Assembly (NCBI RefSeq): GCF_001010805.1
Contig: NZ_CP011477.1
Coordinates: 1,441,001 to 1,505,000 of the forward strand
Direction: 5' to 3'
DNA from: Spongiibacter sp. IMCC21906
GTDB taxonomy: Bacteria; Pseudomonadota; Gammaproteobacteria; Pseudomonadales; Spongiibacteraceae
Length of the DNA: 64,000 nucleotides
Shown: piece after piece, positions 61,508 through 64,000 of the stretch
Numbering within the stretch: position 1 is the first letter of the stretch
How the letters are laid out: each line of letters starts with the position of its first letter
Notes under the pieces: generated by a model
Told to the model about the DNA's origin: nothing
The model's input: only the letters and a program-made list of their open reading frames with translations
Database searches by the model: none
Made by a program: the position numbers and the translations under genes

Positions 61508-62302
61508 ATGTTTGCTTCAACTCCATACGAAGATATCACTTACGAAAATCGCAATGGTGCCGCTTGGATTACCATTGATCGCCCAAAGGTTTACAACGCT
61601 TTTCGTGGCCAGACTATTGAAGAGCTTATCCACGCTTTTCTGACAGCAGCCAGCGACAAAGAAGTGGGTGTTGTTGTGTTAACCGGTGCTGGTGAGAAAG
61701 CATTTTGTACTGGTGGTGATCAGTCGAACCACGATGGCGATTACGATGGTCGTGGTGTTGTTGGTTTGCCTATTGATGAACTGCAGTCTGCTATTCGTGA
61801 TATTCCCAAGCCTGTTATTGCAGCAGTCAATGGTTATGCAATCGGCGGTGGCCACGTACTGGCAACGCTGTGCGATATGACGATTGCTGCTGATACCGCT
61901 CAAATGGGACAAGTAGGCCCTAAAGTTGGCTCTGTTGATGCAGGCTGGGGTACGGCTTACCTGTCACGCATTGTCGGTGAGAAGAAAGCTCGTGAAATCT
62001 GGTATATGTGTAAGCGTTACACTGCCCAGGAAATGTGCGATATGGGTCTGGTCAACAAGGTAGTACCTGCTGCTGAGCTAGAGGCAGAGGTCACTAGCTG
62101 GTGCGAGACAATGATGCAGCACAGCCCAACGGCAATGGCACTGGCCAAGCGTTCTTTCAATGCGGATAGCGAGTCTATTCGTGGTGTAAGCATGCTGTCG
62201 TTGAATGCGGTGAAAATGTACTACGACACTGATGAGTCTCAAGAAGGTGTTAATGCGTTCAACGAGAAGCGCAAGCCTGACTTCCGCAAATTTGTAAAAT
62301 AA
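61508..62302 (+). CDS. badI: BadI-like crotonase (2-ketocyclohexanecarboxyl-CoA hydrolase)
   Basis: The protein has about 264 residues from ATG 61508 (AAGGA upstream). It is a crotonase-fold protein of the MenB/BadI type: RPKVYNAFRGQTIEEL, FCTGGDQSNHDGDYDGRGVV, GYAIGGGHVLATLCDMTIAA, MGQVGPKVGSVDAGWGTAYL. Ring-opening hydrolysis of 2-oxocyclohexanecarboxyl-CoA gives pimelyl-CoA. The motif VGSVDAGWG is shared with MenB and ring-cleaving hydrolases of steroid degradation (EchA20-like), so those are alternatives. Confidence 0.87.
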   Translation: MFASTPYEDITYENRNGAAWITIDRPKVYNAFRGQTIEELIHAFLTAASDKEVGVVVLTGAGEKAFCTGGDQSNHDGDYDGRGVVGLPIDELQSAIRDIPKPVIAAVNGYAIGGGHVLATLCDMTIAADTAQMGQVGPKVGSVDAGWGTAYLSRIVGEKKAREIWYMCKRYTAQEMCDMGLVNKVVPAAELEAEVTSWCETMMQHSPTAMALAKRSFNADSESIRGVSMLSLNAVKMYYDTDESQEGVNAFNEKRKPDFRKFVK

Positions 62303-62310
62303 TTTGCCTC

Positions 62311-62334
62311 CGCCCCGAGAGTCTTCTCGGGGCG
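62311..62334 (+). terminator. Terminator of badHI
   Basis: CGCCCCGAGA-GTCT-TCTCGGGGCG is followed by AATCTTT, 8 bases after badI. The T tract is modest. Confidence 0.7.
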
Positions 62335-62470
62335 AATCTTTCCCACTGTTCTTATCTCCTTTTTATTTCAGTATTCCGCATTGCTACTTTGTTTTTAAAT
62401 AATCCTGGTTTTTAAAATAATCCCGCGCGCTGTTTCTTTTCTTGCGCTAGCTTGTGGTGATACATTGTTG

Positions 62471-63475
62471 CTATGTTTGGCTCGAAAAAGCGTTGCGCCA
62501 AGCTCTGGGTGAATAGCCGGTCCAGCTTTTAAAACTTCGACTAAACACTGCAATATCCGCAAATCCTAAATGTAGTGCCAAATCTGTAATGGGCATCTTA
62601 CCGTTGATGAGACTTTCTTCAGCGATGGCTTGGCGGGTTTCTTTGAGCAGGGTTTGGTAGCTGGTTTGTTCGGCCTTTAATTTGATTTGCAGCATTCTGG
62701 GGTGCATATCCAGGTTGGCGGCAATCGCCTCAATACGACACTCTCCCGCTGCAAGCAGTTGAGACATAATCGCCCTTACTTGGCTGGGTAAGCCGTTGGG
62801 GTGCAAGGCTTGGAGGTCCCTGAGACGTTCGTGGAAGTGATACTGAATAGCGGCTTCATCAATAACCGGTTTTTTTTCTAGCGTGGTGGCTGGGACGAGT
62901 AAGCCATCGAAGCTGCTGTTGAAATGGGTCGCATTATAAAAGCTGCAGTTGTGAGTGTGGTCCAGTGTTGGCAGGGGTTGTTGCAGGTGCAATGACAGGG
63001 AAAAGCGATCAACCCCCATTAGCCTGGAGGCAATATTGGCTAAATGCGCCACAGACAGTTGCAGCAGCTGGGCAGTGCCAAGAGGGCTTTTAAAATCAAA
63101 GCTTAATTGGACGAGGGTATTTTTACCCAAAGTAGATTGGGTAATGTGTACCCCTCGGGCGACTAGATAAATATGACGACTCAGCTCGGCTAGAGCTCGA
63201 CTGACGGTCGCTTCGTGGGAGACCGTTGTGGGCAGGTCTCCAAGCACACCAGGTGAATTATGGCTGCCCAGTATTAAACCAAATAATGGCGTTGTACATT
63301 GGAGGGCCGCTTTTTCCAATAGTAGAGCCATTTTGATATACGAAATATAGGTGTTTGGGCTACGAAACTGAGCGTCACTAAGGCCCGCATCCTGGATCAG
63401 TCGAATTGGATTTGCGCCTAATTGGGCTACCAAGGGCTTAAATCCAGTGAGGGCACCGCTTCTGACTAGGTTCAT
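62471..63475 (-). CDS. AraC-family transcriptional regulator
   Basis: This 334-residue protein has an N-terminal ligand-binding domain of the arabinose-binding-like group used by OruR/ArgR-type regulators (LGDLPTTVSHEATVSRALAE, VHITQ). The C-terminal double helix-turn-helix spans about 235-332 (ESLINGKMPITDLALHLGFA, then VFSRSFKSWTGYSPRAWR). It is divergent from the second AttH/CrtC-like gene, and site 5 of the shared motif lies in between. I infer that it controls that gene and maybe other catabolic genes nearby. Confidence 0.9.
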   Translation of the reverse strand: MNLVRSGALTGFKPLVAQLGANPIRLIQDAGLSDAQFRSPNTYISYIKMALLLEKAALQCTTPLFGLILGSHNSPGVLGDLPTTVSHEATVSRALAELSRHIYLVARGVHITQSTLGKNTLVQLSFDFKSPLGTAQLLQLSVAHLANIASRLMGVDRFSLSLHLQQPLPTLDHTHNCSFYNATHFNSSFDGLLVPATTLEKKPVIDEAAIQYHFHERLRDLQALHPNGLPSQVRAIMSQLLAAGECRIEAIAANLDMHPRMLQIKLKAEQTSYQTLLKETRQAIAEESLINGKMPITDLALHLGFADIAVFSRSFKSWTGYSPRAWRNAFSSQT

Positions 63476-63575
63476 GTGTGGGGCATTTATTTTGTTGAGT
63501 TTCGTATAATATCAAATTTATTTCGCAAATAATCAAGTTATGTCACGGCATGGCGTTTAGTATTTGTCTTGAAAA

Positions 63576-63594
63576 CATTGTCCGTATGCTAACG
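63576..63594. promoter_or_regulatory. Shared operator-like motif, site 5
   Basis: CATTGTCCGTATGCTAACG is the weakest member of the set. It lies between the AraC-type gene and the 63619 gene. Confidence 0.35.
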
Positions 63595-63618
63595 AGCTAA
63601 CAATAATAGGAAGATAAA

Positions 63619-64000
63619 ATGTCTGATGATATTAAGTTAAGTAGACCTGATTTGGCGCTGGATCCTATTCATGATGATCGCCATGATTTGGCCGACAACC
63701 CTTTTTCCAGAGAGTCGATTCCCTACACGATTGTGTTGCCAGAAGAAGGTATCGCCGCCTTTACCTATACCTGGGTGAACAAGGCGGGGGAGGCCGGTGC
63801 TGCCTTAGCCATTTTTGGCCCTGGTGCTGGGGATGAACCGATCCAGCAGCGCCTGCCAGACCGCAAAGTGCCGGATGATATGAACTTTGCCAACTGGCAA
63901 ATCGAAAATTTTTCCATGCGGCAGGATTTAAAATTTAAACATGCCGATGTGCGTTGGGAGACTGAGTTGGCAACGATTGAATTCAGCTTTGATGCGCTGC
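63619..64000 (+). CDS. AttH/CrtC-like protein, second copy, 3' partial
   Basis: The ATG is preceded by TAGGAAG. The 127 visible residues parallel the protein at 36038: LDPIHDDRHDLADNPFSRES, VLPEEGIAAFTYTWVNKAGE, FGPGAGDEP, DDMNFANWQIENF. Order and spacing are the same, so the two are paralogs. The gene runs off the right edge, so the DHSWG-type motif cannot be seen. Its position next to the AraC regulator suggests regulated expression. Confidence 0.8.
   Translation, partial: MSDDIKLSRPDLALDPIHDDRHDLADNPFSRESIPYTIVLPEEGIAAFTYTWVNKAGEAGAALAIFGPGAGDEPIQQRLPDRKVPDDMNFANWQIENFSMRQDLKFKHADVRWETELATIEFSFDAL

Overview
The window looks like a piece of chromosome from a marine-type gammaproteobacterium that lives on lipids and hydrocarbon-like acids. 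The evidence is the gene content: a PlsB / wax-ester-synthase / patatin lipid locus, many acyl-CoA genes, a TonB receptor, opgGH, a DUF2069-sppA pair and paralogous AttH/CrtC-like proteins. A Spongiibacteraceae/Zhongshania-like member of the Cellvibrionales is my best guess, but this is inference from gene content only. No rRNA, tRNA, CRISPR array or intact transposase gene was seen.

Layout. (1) 1-2007: DUF2157 membrane protein (5' partial) and a GDYXXLXY protein. (2) 2100-2409: a REP-like palindrome abutting the orphan 3' end of katG and its terminator. (3) 2438-11394: a chromosomal integron. The integrase gene points left, an attI region rich in inverted repeats follows, and about 12 cassettes run to the right, each ending in an attC site. 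Cassette products include a PD-(D/E)XK-like protein, a GmrSD-like DUF262/DUF1524 nuclease, a DUF6680 protein, a HEPN/AbiU2-like protein, a BrnT/BrnA toxin-antitoxin pair on the opposite strand, small membrane proteins and several orphans. A decayed DUF4279-like fragment follows the last site. (4) 11654-35625: mostly ordinary core and accessory genes. These are a fatty-acid desaturase, a PanE-like reductase, a sucrose-phosphorylase-family enzyme, a GluR0-like ligand-gated potassium channel, cobB-cbiZ behind a cobalamin riboswitch, MscS, a Fur-box gene, RlpA, an Asd/YliI dehydrogenase, opgGH, a macro-domain protein, an arsC-like gene, wrbA-DUF2069-sppA and an esterase. (5) 36038-52278: an acyl-CoA catabolic region. 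It has an AttH/CrtC-like/phosphotransferase/helical-protein operon, thiolase, acyl-CoA synthetase, two crotonase-type genes, a DECR-like SDR, ferredoxin reductase, Zn-alcohol dehydrogenase, a TonB receptor and an acyl-CoA dehydrogenase. (6) 52530-60308: a five-gene neutral-lipid/phospholipid operon on the minus strand. (7) 60700-64000: badH-badI-like genes of alicyclic acid catabolism, an AraC-type regulator, and the start of a second AttH/CrtC-like gene.

How the parts fit. Regions 5 to 7 look like one metabolic neighbourhood: import (TonB receptor), activation (acyl-CoA synthetase), oxidation and ring opening (acyl-CoA dehydrogenase, crotonases, BadH/BadI, thiolase), and storage or turnover of acyl chains (PlsB, WS/DGAT, lipases). 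A shared motif, roughly TTAAGCAAGCRAACATT, lies upstream of at least four of these transcription units and may be the operator of a common regulator, possibly the AraC-type protein at 62471.

Non-coding highlights are two MITE-like elements of one family (22899-23105 and 35734-35821), a separate 320-bp element with nested inverted repeats (34561-34880), and an almost loop-less attC (11356-11394) that matches the outer ends of another site in the same array.
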